Counted from the first letter of the stretch, positions 1-8,719 are shown. The stretch is 64,000 nt of DNA from Nocardia mikamii NBRC 108933 (GCF_001613505.1 NZ_BDCM01000022.1:62001-126000); one strand, 5' to 3'. Translations and numbers: made by a program. Notes: generated by a model not told the origin, from the sequence alone.

Positions 1-262
1 GTGGACGGTGGGTGGACCGCCCGCTGACGACAGCGAAACCATCGCTGCGACCGGGCATGCCGGCCGGACCGCCTCGCGACCGGCCACCAGTGCCTTCACC
101 GGCATGCGGACACGACCGCGTCCGCGCGTGCGGTCCATCGCCATTGGTTGGGGCCGTCTCGATCCGAGACGTCCGGCCTCGTGAACCGAGGCGCGGACCG
201 CCAGGCGTCACCTGTAGGACGCGGTCGGGATACCACCGGTGGGCGCGCGGCGCTACCGCGCC
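1..262. other. Left edge, no supported gene
   Basis: GC-rich sequence downstream of the first acyl-CoA dehydrogenase gene. Open frames here are antisense shadows without a convincing ribosome binding site or family motif. I see no clear terminator. Confidence 0.4.
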
Positions 263-1387
263 TCACGGAGTGAAGTCCGGTTCCCGGTAGCGGTGGGCGA
301 GGTGGGCGCGGTGTTCGGCCGGGGAGCCGAACAGTGCGCGGTTGAAGGTGGCGCGTTCCAGGTAGCGGTGGATGCCGCTCTCCCAGGTGTATCCCATTCC
401 GCCGTGCAGTTGCATGGCCTTTCCGGCGATGCCGACCGCGACGGCACAGGTGTGGGACTTGGCTCGGGCGACCGCGATCCACGCATCGGCGGCGCCACGG
501 ACGTGCACGGCGACGGCGTCGTCGACGAGGCGGGTCGCGATGCGCAGGGCGACGAGCATATCCGCGCACGCGTGTTTCACCGCTTGAAAGGAGCCGACCG
601 CCCGGCCGAACTGTTCGCGGGTGCGCACGTGGGTGACGGTGGCTTCGAGGGCCGCCTCGGCGAGTCCGACGCTGTCGATCGCGGTGGCCAGCGCGGCCCG
701 CTCGAACAGCGCAGGCAGCGGGGCGGCCCCTGTCCAGGGCCACACCGACTCCGCGTAGACGCGGGCGTCCTCGGCGTGCACCGCGCCGACGGCGCGGGTC
801 GCGTCGAGAATCGGCTGCTCGGTGACCGCGAGACCGGGGGAGCCGGGTGACACCGCCACCAGAACCGTCGATCCGTCCGGTTCCCTCGCCGGAATCAGCA
901 GCGTGGTCGCGGCGGTGACATCGGCCGCGAAGTTCATTGTGCCACAAAGAAATACGGCATCGTCGCGGCGCTCGATCCGGAACGGAACGAATCCGCCGGA
1001 CCCGCCCCACGGTGGCGCGGCGTCCCCGCCCGCCACCACGATCGGCACGGCCGCGCCGCCGGCGGTCGCGCGCAGCAGCCGGTCCCGGGCGGCGTTCGGC
1101 GCCACCGCGGCGAGTGCGGGCAGCGTCAGCGCCGTCACCGAGGCGTAGGGGCTGCGGGTGAGGGCGCGGCCCATTTCCCGCAGCACCACCGCGACTTCGG
1201 CGAATGTGGCTCCCGCGCCGTCGAATTCGGCGGCAACCTCGAGACCCGGCCACCCCGATGCCGCGATCGGCGTCCAGTCCTGCGGCTCCCCCGGCGCGGT
1301 CGCCCCGAGTACGCGCCGCGCCACCGCGCGCAGGTCGTCGTGCACGTCCGCGAAGTCGGTCACCGGCTCCGACAGCCGCCCGGTCAT
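263..1387 (-). CDS. Acyl-CoA dehydrogenase, FadE-type beta-like subunit
   Basis: A 374-residue FAD-dependent acyl-CoA dehydrogenase that would introduce a 2,3-double bond into an acyl-CoA. The C-terminal half has the family signature with THVRTREQFGRAVGSFQAVKH and, near the end, LHGGMGYTWESGIHRYLERA. The N-terminal half is divergent, as is common for the partner subunit in alpha2beta2 FadE pairs. The ATG at 1387 overlaps the stop of the upstream dehydrogenase by four bases (ATGA), so the two are translationally coupled and probably form one heteromer. The same frame stays open further upstream, but there it is only a shadow of the neighbouring genes. It is the last gene of the leftward operon. 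The substrate (fatty, steroid or terpenoid acyl-CoA) cannot be told from sequence. Confidence 0.9.
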   Translation of the reverse strand: MTGRLSEPVTDFADVHDDLRAVARRVLGATAPGEPQDWTPIAASGWPGLEVAAEFDGAGATFAEVAVVLREMGRALTRSPYASVTALTLPALAAVAPNAARDRLLRATAGGAAVPIVVAGGDAAPPWGGSGGFVPFRIERRDDAVFLCGTMNFAADVTAATTLLIPAREPDGSTVLVAVSPGSPGLAVTEQPILDATRAVGAVHAEDARVYAESVWPWTGAAPLPALFERAALATAIDSVGLAEAALEATVTHVRTREQFGRAVGSFQAVKHACADMLVALRIATRLVDDAVAVHVRGAADAWIAVARAKSHTCAVAVGIAGKAMQLHGGMGYTWESGIHRYLERATFNRALFGSPAEHRAHLAHRYREPDFTP

Positions 1388-2568
1388 CGCGGCACCACCG
1401 GTTCCCGCGGCAGGCCCAGTCCGCGTTCCCCGATGATGGTGCGCTGGATCTCGCTGGTGCCGCCGGGAATGGTCCACTCCCACGATCCGAGGAAGTCGAG
1501 CATCCAGGCCCCCGACTCCCATCCGCTCGACCGCGGTTTGCGCAACACCGCATGGGCGCTCACCCCCGCCACCTCCGTCCCGAAATCCGTCATCCGCTGC
1601 AGCAGTTCGCTGTAGTACAACTTCACGATCGAGGCATCGGCCGGGCCGGGCCGCTCGGCCGCCACCAGATCCGCGCACAGACCCCGCAGGCCGGCCAGTT
1701 CGGTTTCCAGCTGCGCCAGCCGATCCGCGACCGGCGGATCGTCCAGCGCGCACCCGCCACCGGGACGCGGCCGCGCGCACAGCGAGACCAGTCGACGGAA
1801 ACCGCCGTGCGCCAGCCGTTCGGCCAGTTCGAGCATCGTCAGCCCGCGTTCGGCGCCGAGTGTCCGCTGCGCCACCTGCCAGCCCTGATGCTCGGGACCG
1901 ATGAGATTCGCCGCGGGTATCTCGACCGCGTCGAGGAAGATTTCGCAGAAATGCCACTCCCCGGTGGCCTGCCGGATCGGCCGCACCTGCACCCCGGGTG
2001 AACGCATATCGAGCAGGAAGTACGAAATCCCGTGGCGTTGCGGGGCGTTCGGATCGGTGCGCGCCAGCAGCAGGCACCAGTTGGCGAACGCCGCACCGCT
2101 GGCCCAGAGTTTGCGGCCGTTGACCACGTAGGCGTCGCCGTGGCGGCGGGCGGAGGTGCGCAAGGCCGCCATATCCGATCCGGCGTCCGGTTCGGAGAAA
2201 CCCTGGCACCAGATCTCGCCGTTCAGAATCGCGGGCAGATGCCGCTCGCGTTGCGCGGCGGTACCCGCGGCCAGCAGCGTCGAGGCCGCGTGATGAATCG
2301 AGACGAACGCCAGCACCAGCCGCGGCGCGTCGTGTGCGGCGAGTTCGGAATACAGCACCGCCTGCTGCGCGACCGGCATACCGCCGCCCCACTCGCGCGG
2401 CCAGTGCGGCACCGCGAAGCCGCCCGCCCGCAGGCGCTGAAACCATTCCTGTTGGAAATCCACGAATTCCGCATCCGTGGCGCCGGTCTGCCGCGCCCGC
2501 CACTCGGGCGGAATGTTCGCCGCACACCACTGCCGTACCTGCTCCCGGAATTCGGCCAGGGCATCCAT
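1384..2568 (-). CDS. Acyl-CoA dehydrogenase, FadE-type alpha-like subunit
   Basis: A 394-residue acyl-CoA dehydrogenase. Seen in the sequence: the FAD/substrate segment WCQGFSEPDAGSDMAALRT and the C-terminal IPGGTSEIQRTIIGERGLGLP. The usual catalytic-Glu position of YEGTSEIQR reads PGG here. That pattern is typical of FadE alpha subunits which work with a partner, so it supports pairing with the next gene (4-base overlap). The ATG at 2568 has a GGAGG ribosome binding site six bases upstream. It lies three bases after the enoyl-CoA hydratase gene. Likely cytosolic beta-oxidation of an unusual acyl-CoA; specificity is unknown. Confidence 0.92.
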   Translation of the reverse strand: MDALAEFREQVRQWCAANIPPEWRARQTGATDAEFVDFQQEWFQRLRAGGFAVPHWPREWGGGMPVAQQAVLYSELAAHDAPRLVLAFVSIHHAASTLLAAGTAAQRERHLPAILNGEIWCQGFSEPDAGSDMAALRTSARRHGDAYVVNGRKLWASGAAFANWCLLLARTDPNAPQRHGISYFLLDMRSPGVQVRPIRQATGEWHFCEIFLDAVEIPAANLIGPEHQGWQVAQRTLGAERGLTMLELAERLAHGGFRRLVSLCARPRPGGGCALDDPPVADRLAQLETELAGLRGLCADLVAAERPGPADASIVKLYYSELLQRMTDFGTEVAGVSAHAVLRKPRSSGWESGAWMLDFLGSWEWTIPGGTSEIQRTIIGERGLGLPREPVVPR

Positions 2569-2571
2569 CGG

Positions 2572-3375
2572 CTACCTCCGGGCCGCCGAGCGCCGCAGCG
2601 CCAGCAGCCGTGCACGATGTTCGGGTGAGCACATGGTGACCGATTCGGCGGCGAATCCCGCCTGCATCGCACCGCTGAGAGCCTGTGACAGATACATATT
2701 CGCGACGCGCTTGGTCGCCCGCAGCGCCGGTGCCGGTTGCGCGGCGAGCCGTCGCGCCAGCCGCAGCGCGTCGTCGAGCAGATCCTCCGGTTCGGATACC
2801 GCCGTGGCCAGTCCCAAGTCGACCGCGGTCGCGGCATCGATGCGGTCGCCGGTATAGAGGTAGACGCGCGAGCGCAGCAGCGGAGTGAGCAGCGGCCAGA
2901 AGGCCGCGCCCCCGTCCCCGGCGACCAGCCCTACGCTCACATGCGGATCGGCCAGATACGCGCTGCGCGACATCAGCACCACGTCCGACAGGACGGCTAC
3001 GCTCGCACCCAGTCCCATGGCGGGACCGTTCACCGCGGCGATCACCGGCAGCGGGAACCGCAACATCTCCTCGATGATCTGCGCGCCTTCGCGCAAGCTC
3101 TCCTCCCGTGCCACCGGATCGTCGAGGAAAGAGGTGATCCAGTCCAGGTCGCCGCCCGCGCTGAAGGCCCGGCCGGCGCCGGTCACGACGACCACCTTCG
3201 CAGCGGTGTCGGCCGCGAGCTGCCGCCACACATGGGCCAACGCCCAGTGCAGCGGTGCGTTCACAGCGTTCGATTCGCCGGGCCGGTTGATGGTCACCGT
3301 TCGCACCGGCCCGCTCCCCGTCACGGTTAGCACATCGGGCAGGTCGTAGCTCGGAATATCGTCCGTCACAGGCAC
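2572..3375 (-). CDS. Enoyl-CoA hydratase/isomerase family protein
   Basis: A 267-residue crotonase-fold protein. The oxyanion-hole segments are visible as GAGRAFSAGGDLDW (about residues 66-79) and NGPAMGLGASVAVLSDVV (about 114-131), followed by VGLVAGDGGAAFWPLL in the catalytic-loop position. It would hydrate or isomerise the enoyl-CoA made by the flanking dehydrogenases. The GTG at 3375 is used here; a second GTG two codons later is possible. It sits between two dehydrogenase pairs in a single leftward operon, 34 bases after the preceding gene and three bases before the next. The exact reaction (hydratase versus isomerase or hydrolase) is not resolved. Confidence 0.88.
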   Translation of the reverse strand: MPVTDDIPSYDLPDVLTVTGSGPVRTVTINRPGESNAVNAPLHWALAHVWRQLAADTAAKVVVVTGAGRAFSAGGDLDWITSFLDDPVAREESLREGAQIIEEMLRFPLPVIAAVNGPAMGLGASVAVLSDVVLMSRSAYLADPHVSVGLVAGDGGAAFWPLLTPLLRSRVYLYTGDRIDAATAVDLGLATAVSEPEDLLDDALRLARRLAAQPAPALRATKRVANMYLSQALSGAMQAGFAAESVTMCSPEHRARLLALRRSAARR

Positions 3376-3409
3376 TTACCGCACTTTCGCATTCGGTGCG
3401 CATGTGCAC

Positions 3410-4369
3410 TCACTGCCATGTGGCATCGACTGCCTCCCCGCCGTCGAACGGCCCGGGCAGACCCCGTGTGCCGAGATGGCGGGTCAGCCGATCGCGTGTC
3501 CCGGAACTCGCCCACGGCAGCCGGCGCAGCGGCAGGCTGTAGCGCGACAACCACGACAGCGGCGATTCGTCGCAGAAGCCGATGGCCCCGTGCAACTGGT
3601 GGGCGACCCGGAAGACGGTTTCCGCGGCATCGAGTGCGGCGACCCGCGCCGCGAGCGCGTCGCCGAGAGCATCCTCCCCGCCGCGCCGGACGCTCCACAA
3701 GGCGTATTTCGCGAGGACGTCCAGCCCGCTGCGTTCGACCTCGGCATCGGTGAGCTGAAATTGCACACCTTGGAATTTCGCCAGCGGCTGCCCGAACTGG
3801 GTGCGCATCAGGACATGAGAACGGGTGAGGTCGAGGACGCGGTCCAGCATGCCCAGCATCGTCCAGCAGTTCAGCGTCAGCGCGAGTGCCGCGTCCGCGC
3901 TCCCGGCCGCCCCGACGGAGGTCAGCGCCAAGGGCGTCACGAAGGCGGAGGTCCGTGGCGGCGCACCGTCGGGCAGCGTCCGCACCTGGAAGAGCTTGCC
4001 CTCCACCGTGACTGCCGCCCACCGCAAGTCCAGATCGGCGACCGCACCCCGAGCGCGGGATTCGGTGACCACCACCAGGCCGTCGGCCTCCGCGTCGAGC
4101 GGCCGCGCCAGCCGTTCGGCCAGCGGATACGGCAGCGCCCAGTAGCCGGCACTGCGGCACAGGGCCGCCGCCGCTTCCAGATCGTCGCTGTCGCGACGCG
4201 GATCCAGCTCCCACGCGCCGAGTCCGGCCAGGACGGGCGCGACGATGTCCGCGCGACGGGACGGCTCGGCCTCGGCGGCCTGGATCAGCCGGTCCCCGCC
4301 CGCGGCCGCGAAGGCCCGGCTCGCCTCGCGGCCGTAGCCGGCGGCCTCCCCGCTCAGGTCGATGTTCAC
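3410..4369 (-). CDS. Acyl-CoA dehydrogenase family protein, short beta-like subunit
   Basis: A 319-residue, divergent acyl-CoA dehydrogenase. The C-terminal domain is recognisable from DLTRSHVLMRTQFGQPLAKFQGVQ and HQLHGAIGFCDESPLSWL. The N-terminal part is short compared with a normal 380-residue enzyme. I start it at the GTG at 4369, whose GTGA overlaps the stop of the upstream dehydrogenase; a longer frame continues upstream but only inside that gene. The overlap argues for an alpha/beta heteromer with the 384-residue dehydrogenase. As in FadE26/27- or FadE28/29-type pairs, one subunit probably carries the catalytic base while the other supplies part of the FAD site. Confidence 0.82.
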   Translation of the reverse strand: MNIDLSGEAAGYGREASRAFAAAGGDRLIQAAEAEPSRRADIVAPVLAGLGAWELDPRRDSDDLEAAAALCRSAGYWALPYPLAERLARPLDAEADGLVVVTESRARGAVADLDLRWAAVTVEGKLFQVRTLPDGAPPRTSAFVTPLALTSVGAAGSADAALALTLNCWTMLGMLDRVLDLTRSHVLMRTQFGQPLAKFQGVQFQLTDAEVERSGLDVLAKYALWSVRRGGEDALGDALAARVAALDAAETVFRVAHQLHGAIGFCDESPLSWLSRYSLPLRRLPWASSGTRDRLTRHLGTRGLPGPFDGGEAVDATWQ

Positions 4370-5520
4370 GACGCCCCCAGCAGGGCCCGCGACAACAGCA
4401 GTCGCTGCATTTCGATACTTCCCGAGGCAATGGTCGCGGCCTGCGAGTACCGCCAATGGTCGGCGACCGCGCGGCGAAACCAGCTCTCCCGCTGCGCATC
4501 CGGTGCCGTGTCGAGCTGGTCGGCCAGTTCGGTGAGTACGTCGGCACTGTCCTGATCGAGCCGGGTCACGGCGATGCGATAGGCAGCGGCGTCCCCGGGC
4601 GCCACCCGGTGCTCGTTCTGCATCGCGACCACCCGGTAGGCCAGCAACCGTGCCCGGCGGCAGTGCATCAGCATGCGCGCCCAGCGCCCGCGCAATTCGG
4701 CCGGCACCTGCGCCCAGCGATCGCCCAGTATCTCCGGCGCCGCGCGCAGCAGTCGTTCACAGCGGGCATAGCGGGCGATGCCGACGCGTTCGAAGGCCAG
4801 CACCTCCTGCACGACCGACCAGCCTTCACCGAGCGTGCCGAGCACATCGTCCTCGGTCACCCGCAACTCGTCGAAGAACACCTCGTTCAGATGGTGCGGG
4901 CCCATCATGGCCCGGATCGGCCGCACCTGGACCCCCGGCGCGGACATCGGCACGAGGAAGATCGTCAGCCCGTGTTGTTTGCGGGCACCGGTGGCGGTGC
5001 GCGCCAGCAGGAAACACCACTGTGCCATGGTCGCGTAGGAGGTCCAGATCTTTTGCCCGCTGATCAGCCAGCCGTCGCCGTCGCGGCGGGCGGTGGTGCG
5101 CAGCGACGCCAGATCCGACCCGGCCTCGGGTTCGCTGAATCCCTGGCACCAGATCACCTCGCCGCGCGCGATCGGCGGCAGATGGGTGCGTTGCTGCCGC
5201 GGGGTGCCGTGCCGCATGAGGGCCGGGCCGACCCAGTTGACCCCCATGTACTGGGCGCCGCGCGGCTCGTGATGGGCCCACATCTCCTCGCGGACCACCG
5301 TCTGCTCCCACACCGATCCGCCGCGCCCGCCGAATTCGCGGGGCCAGGCCACGCACAGCAGTCCGCGCTCGGCCAGGACCCCGCAGAACCGCTGCGCCAC
5401 GGCGAGATCGGCCGGATCGTCGGTGAAGGCGCCCAGGAAATCGGCGGGGACATGCTGGGACACCAAGCGCCGCAAGTCATCTCGCAGCGCGTCGGCGGCC
5501 TCCCCCATCGTGAAGTCCAT
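4366..5520 (-). CDS. Acyl-CoA dehydrogenase, alpha-like subunit, first gene of the leftward operon
   Basis: A 384-residue acyl-CoA dehydrogenase with WCQGFSEPEAGSDLASLRTT, then GQKIWTSYATMAQWC and a C-terminal SGSIEMQRLLLSRALLG. I choose the ATG at 5520, giving MDFTMGEAADALRDDL, a normal family N-terminus. An in-frame TTG at 5538 with an adjacent GAGG is an alternative. It opens the operon ACAD-ACAD-ECH-ACAD-ACAD and is divergent from the GntR regulator. The shared promoter element at 5536-5566 overlaps its upstream edge, so the regulator probably controls it directly. Confidence 0.9.
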   Translation of the reverse strand: MDFTMGEAADALRDDLRRLVSQHVPADFLGAFTDDPADLAVAQRFCGVLAERGLLCVAWPREFGGRGGSVWEQTVVREEMWAHHEPRGAQYMGVNWVGPALMRHGTPRQQRTHLPPIARGEVIWCQGFSEPEAGSDLASLRTTARRDGDGWLISGQKIWTSYATMAQWCFLLARTATGARKQHGLTIFLVPMSAPGVQVRPIRAMMGPHHLNEVFFDELRVTEDDVLGTLGEGWSVVQEVLAFERVGIARYARCERLLRAAPEILGDRWAQVPAELRGRWARMLMHCRRARLLAYRVVAMQNEHRVAPGDAAAYRIAVTRLDQDSADVLTELADQLDTAPDAQRESWFRRAVADHWRYSQAATIASGSIEMQRLLLSRALLGAS

Positions 5521-5535
5521 CACCAGACGGTACGT

Positions 5536-5566
5536 CAATCCTCATAAGGATAGCAATATTTGAATG
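5536..5566. promoter_or_regulatory. Conserved 31-bp regulatory element, copy 1
   Basis: This segment matches 8561-8591 without gaps at 24 of 31 positions. The conserved blocks are CAATCCT at the left, GATA in the middle, then CAA-N3-TTGAATG, which has an inverted CAA/TTG core. It lies between the divergent dehydrogenase operon and the GntR gene and contains the -35 box of the latter. I infer an operator for the neighbouring GntR protein; a sigma-factor-specific promoter element is the alternative. Confidence 0.65.
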
Positions 5567-5588
5567 GTCAGCACGGCCTGGTTAGAAT
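5560..5588 (+). promoter_or_regulatory. Promoter of the GntR regulator gene
   Basis: TTGAAT (5560-5565), a 17-bp spacer and TAGAAT (5583-5588) form a strong sigma-70-type promoter. It predicts a start near 5595, downstream of the ATG at 5564, which excludes that ATG and supports the GTG at 5615 as the true start. Confidence 0.65.
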
Positions 5589-5614
5589 CCGTGCATGGAC
5601 CAAAGGCAGCCCGC

Positions 5615-6421
5615 GTGACCACCGCGCGTCGCGGGCGGATTCCGCAGCGCCGCATCGCCGAAACGGTCGCCTCCGAGCTGCGTACCCGCATCCTGTCCGG
5701 CGACGACGACTATCGCCTGCCCACCCAGGACCAGCTGGTGAAGGAATTCGGCGTCAGCTATCCCTCGATCCGGGAATCGCTGCGCATCCTCGAGACCGAG
5801 GGATTGGTCACGGTGCGGCGCGGCAATGTCGGCGGCGCGGAGGTCCATCGCCCCGACGAAACCTCCGCCGCCTACCACCTGGGTCTGGCACTGCAGGGAG
5901 CGCGGGTCACCCTCGGCGATCTGGCGGCCGCACTGCAGATGCTCGAACCGCTGTGTGCCGCCGAATGCGCCCGCCGTCCCGACCGCGCCGAGGTCGTGGT
6001 ACCCGCGCTCGAGGCCAATATCGACGCCTGTGAGCAGGTGGTCGGCGACGGTGTCGCCTTCACCCGCACCGCGCGCGAATTCCACGATCTGGTGGTCGCT
6101 TTCACTCCGAACGCGACGGTGCGCTGCGTCGTGTCCAGCCTGGTCACCCTGTGGTCGGCGCAGGAGCAGGCGTGGGCCGAGACACTCACCCGGCGCGGTG
6201 AGTATCCGTCGGAACCACAGGCCCACGACGCGGCCCGGGTACATGCCCGGTTGGTCACCGCGATCGCCGACGGCGACGACGCCGAGGCCGAACGCCTGGC
6301 CCGCGCCCACCTGCGCGCGACCCAGTCCGTCGTGCTGGAACGCTACGACTCGGGTGTGGTCAACGCCTCCTCGGATCTGGCACGGCAGGCCATCGCGGCG
6401 GGTCCCCGCGCGAGACTGTAG
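5615..6421 (+). CDS. GntR/FadR-family transcriptional regulator
   Basis: A 268-residue regulator. The N-terminal winged helix is clear (RRIAETVASELRTRILSG, then LVKEFGVSYPSIRESLRILE and GLVTVRRGNVGGAEV). It is followed by an alpha-helical FCD-like effector domain with several Asp/His residues that could bind metal or ligand. GTG 5615 is chosen because it follows AAAGG at 5602-5606 and lies downstream of the predicted transcription start. It is divergent from the dehydrogenase operon. FadR/FCD regulators often bind acyl-CoAs or organic acids, so this one may sense an intermediate of the pathway and act at 5536-5566 and 8561-8591. Confidence 0.9.
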   Translation: MTTARRGRIPQRRIAETVASELRTRILSGDDDYRLPTQDQLVKEFGVSYPSIRESLRILETEGLVTVRRGNVGGAEVHRPDETSAAYHLGLALQGARVTLGDLAAALQMLEPLCAAECARRPDRAEVVVPALEANIDACEQVVGDGVAFTRTAREFHDLVVAFTPNATVRCVVSSLVTLWSAQEQAWAETLTRRGEYPSEPQAHDAARVHARLVTAIADGDDAEAERLARAHLRATQSVVLERYDSGVVNASSDLARQAIAAGPRARL

Positions 6422-6534
6422 GGGCCGATGGAAAAGCTCACGGGCGCAGCGCATTCGGGTCGGCTGCGCGCCTGTTCGCAGATGTGCGGGCAGCGCCGTG
6501 AGTATGCCGTCACGACGCTGCCCGGCAACGACCC

Positions 6535-7356
6535 TCAGTCGCGGTAACGCTCGGCGACCGCCGCGAATTCGTCGAGGGCGCGCAGCGATTCCGCTTCCGG
6601 CAGAGTCGGCAGCGCCAACGTCACCCGCTCGACGCCGGCCTCGGCGTAGGCGTCGAGCAGCGCGGGATCGGGCGCGACCGGCGTGATCGCGATCGGGATG
6701 TCGCTGTCGCCGACCGCGGCCAGCTGCGCCGGCACCTCCGAAGGATCGGCCACGCCGTTGGGCACCCACCCGATACCGAGGCGCACCGCACGCCGCGCCG
6801 CGACCTCCCCGCCGCCGACGAAGATCGGCGGATGCGGACGCTGCACCGGCTTGGGCCAGGCGAAGATCGGATCGAAGTCGACGAACCGGCCGTGGTATTC
6901 GGCCAGATCCTGGGTCCAGATCGCCCGGATCGCGGCCAGCTGCTCGTCCAGCAGAGCGCCGCGTGTCCGCGGGTCGGTGCCGTGGTCGGCCATCTCCTCA
7001 CGGTTCCAGCCGACGCCGACGCCGAAGACCACCCGTCCGCCGGACAGGTGGTCGAGGGTGGCCACCTCCTTGGCGGTGTGGATCGGATCGCGCTGGATCA
7101 GCAGCGTGACACCGGTGCCGAGCACCAGGCGTTCGGTCACGACCGCCACCGCGGCGAGCGCTACGAACGGATCGAACGTGCGGTAGTACACGCGCGGGAG
7201 CTCACCGCCGCCCGGGTACGGCGTTTCCCGGCTCGCCGGAATGTGGGAATGTTCGGCGAGGAACAGCGATTCGAATCCGCGCTCCTCGAGTGCCGGTCCG
7301 AGAACCCGGGGACCGATGCCCTCATCGGTCAGGAAGGTGTTGACTCCGATCTTCAT
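6535..7356 (-). CDS. LLM-class (F420-type) flavin-dependent oxidoreductase
   Basis: A 273-residue luciferase-fold TIM-barrel protein. MKIGVNTFLTDEG begins the first strand. LAEHSHIP, GTGVTLLIQRDP, KEVATLDHLSGGRVVFGVGVGWNREE and RPHPPIFVGGG are the usual LLM/F420 signatures. The ATG at 7356 is used because the extra 25 upstream residues show no family similarity. Members bind FMN or F420 and carry out redox or monooxygenase steps. It lies on its own between the GntR gene and a DUF4389 gene, transcribed toward the regulator. Possible involvement in the catabolic locus is inference from position only. Confidence 0.88.
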   Translation of the reverse strand: MKIGVNTFLTDEGIGPRVLGPALEERGFESLFLAEHSHIPASRETPYPGGGELPRVYYRTFDPFVALAAVAVVTERLVLGTGVTLLIQRDPIHTAKEVATLDHLSGGRVVFGVGVGWNREEMADHGTDPRTRGALLDEQLAAIRAIWTQDLAEYHGRFVDFDPIFAWPKPVQRPHPPIFVGGGEVAARRAVRLGIGWVPNGVADPSEVPAQLAAVGDSDIPIAITPVAPDPALLDAYAEAGVERVTLALPTLPEAESLRALDEFAAVAERYRD

Positions 7357-7526
7357 ACGAGGCCGAACCTCGTCGTCGCATCCGCGTATTCCCCGGCTCG
7401 TCACATGTCTCGCGGGGGGGGTGACGCGCACGGGCCCGAATTACCCCTGCGCGCAGGGCGAATGCGAAACAATCGTGCATATCCGACGCGGCTCGGCTGG
7501 GCCGCGACCGCCGAGAGGAGCGTGAC

Positions 7527-8228
7527 ATGCAACCCGAGGCATCTCCCTACCCGGTCCGCGTGCGCGGCGATCTGGACCCCGCGCTGTCGCGCTGGCAGTG
7601 GATCGTCAAATGGATTCTGGCGATACCGCACTACATCGTGCTGTTCTTCCTGCACATCGCCTATGCGGTGGTCACGGTCATCGCGTTCTTCGCCATCCTG
7701 ATCACCGGCCGCTATCCGCGCGGGCTGTTCGAATTCAACGTCGGTGTCCTGCGCTGGTCGTGGCGTGTGCGGTTCTACGCGCTTTCGGCACTCGGCACCG
7801 ATCGATATCCCCCGTTCAGTCTCCGGCCCGACGAGAGCTATCCGGCCGACCTCGACGTCGACTACCCCGAGCGGCTGCACCGGGGTCTGGTCCTCGTCAA
7901 GTGGTGGTTGCTGGCGATCCCGCAGTATCTGGTCGTCTGGGCGTTCGTCGGCAGCTCGCGGTACTGGGGCGGAGACGACGAAGGGACCGCCGTCATCTGG
8001 ATTCCGCTGCTCGGCATCCTCGTCCTCATCGCGGCGATCGCGCTGCTGTTCACCGGCCGGTATCCGCACGGCCTGTTCGCCTTCGTGCTCGGCATGAACC
8101 GGTGGACGCTGCGGGTCCGGGCCTACGTGTCGCTGATGCGCGACGAGTACCCGCCGTTCCGGCTGGACCAGGGTCCGCGTGAACCCGAAAACGCCTCGCG
8201 CCCAACGGAATCCGACGACACCGTCTGA
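7527..8228 (+). CDS. DUF4389 membrane protein
   Basis: A 233-residue membrane protein made of two similar DUF4389 halves. Each has a hydrophobic stretch preceded by W.L.IPHY or W.LAIPQY (residues about 25-60 and 125-180) and closes with FTGRYPRGLFEFNVGVLRW or GRYPHGLFAFVLGMNRW, then R.Y.LM.D.YPPF. Three or four transmembrane segments are expected, with a charged C-terminal tail. GAGAGGAG lies just before the ATG. The family function is not known. It stands alone, ahead of a roughly 490-bp non-coding stretch. Confidence 0.88.
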   Translation: MQPEASPYPVRVRGDLDPALSRWQWIVKWILAIPHYIVLFFLHIAYAVVTVIAFFAILITGRYPRGLFEFNVGVLRWSWRVRFYALSALGTDRYPPFSLRPDESYPADLDVDYPERLHRGLVLVKWWLLAIPQYLVVWAFVGSSRYWGGDDEGTAVIWIPLLGILVLIAAIALLFTGRYPHGLFAFVLGMNRWTLRVRAYVSLMRDEYPPFRLDQGPREPENASRPTESDDTV

Positions 8229-8560
8229 TCACTCCTCCGCGGGGTCCGGCCGCGGGCGCGGCAGCTGCGCGCCCGCGGCCGGACTCGCGTTCGCGCCCGG
8301 CCGGCGCGAACACCGGACGGCGCAGCCCTTTTCGCACACCGACAGCCCCTCGACCGAGACGGCGATCGTGTCGCCCCACGATCCGCACGACCGGCCGCGG
8401 ACGGACACGGAAACCCGGCCGAGCCGTCAAGGGGGCGCTACCGGCCGGCCGCCATCGGCGCACGAGGTGACGTTGCCGCACCCACGGTAAGACTCCTCAC
8501 GACCGAGCGCCCCGAGCGACATCGCCGCAGGTGATGAGCGGTCGTCGGCGCATGCTACGG

Positions 8561-8591
8561 CAATCCTGTCAATGATAACAACACTTGAATG
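8561..8591. promoter_or_regulatory. Conserved 31-bp regulatory element, copy 2
   Basis: The partner of 5536-5566 (24 of 31 identical, no gaps). It contains CAATCCT, GATA and CAACACTTGAATG. It lies about 130-160 bp before the start of the catabolic operon and probably binds the same regulator as copy 1. Confidence 0.65.
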
Positions 8592-8613
8592 AAAGGAAGT
8601 GGAGAACTACGCT
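8585..8613 (+). promoter_or_regulatory. Promoter of the catabolic operon
   Basis: TTGAAT (8585-8590), a 17-bp spacer, then TACGCT (8608-8613). This is the same -35 sequence and spacing as at the GntR gene, placed at the same offset in the conserved element. The predicted leader is about 100 bases. Confidence 0.55.
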
Positions 8614-8719
8614 CTCCAGAAACGAGAAGGTGTCATACATCACCATCGTCTCGCGGGAGACGTGCTGCCGACACCGAATCGGGTGATCCCTCGTCCCAGA
8701 GCACTACGGAGGCTTCGCG

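Larger units (their letters stand above)
8229..8719. other. Intergenic region with promoter of the nine-gene catabolic operon
   Basis: The left part (8229-8500) is GC-rich, with only shadow frames. The right part holds the second copy of the 31-bp element (8561-8591) and a promoter. No RNA gene was recognised. Confidence 0.5.

Noticed and set aside
1388..3409. An N-terminal extension of the first acyl-CoA dehydrogenase frame to over 1000 residues
   Set aside because: The extra sequence lies inside two real genes in another frame. The true start is the ATG at 1387, coupled to the upstream stop.
5564..5614. ATG 5564 as start of the GntR gene
   Set aside because: It lies within the -35 box of a well-formed promoter and has no ribosome binding site. 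GTG 5615 follows AAAGG.
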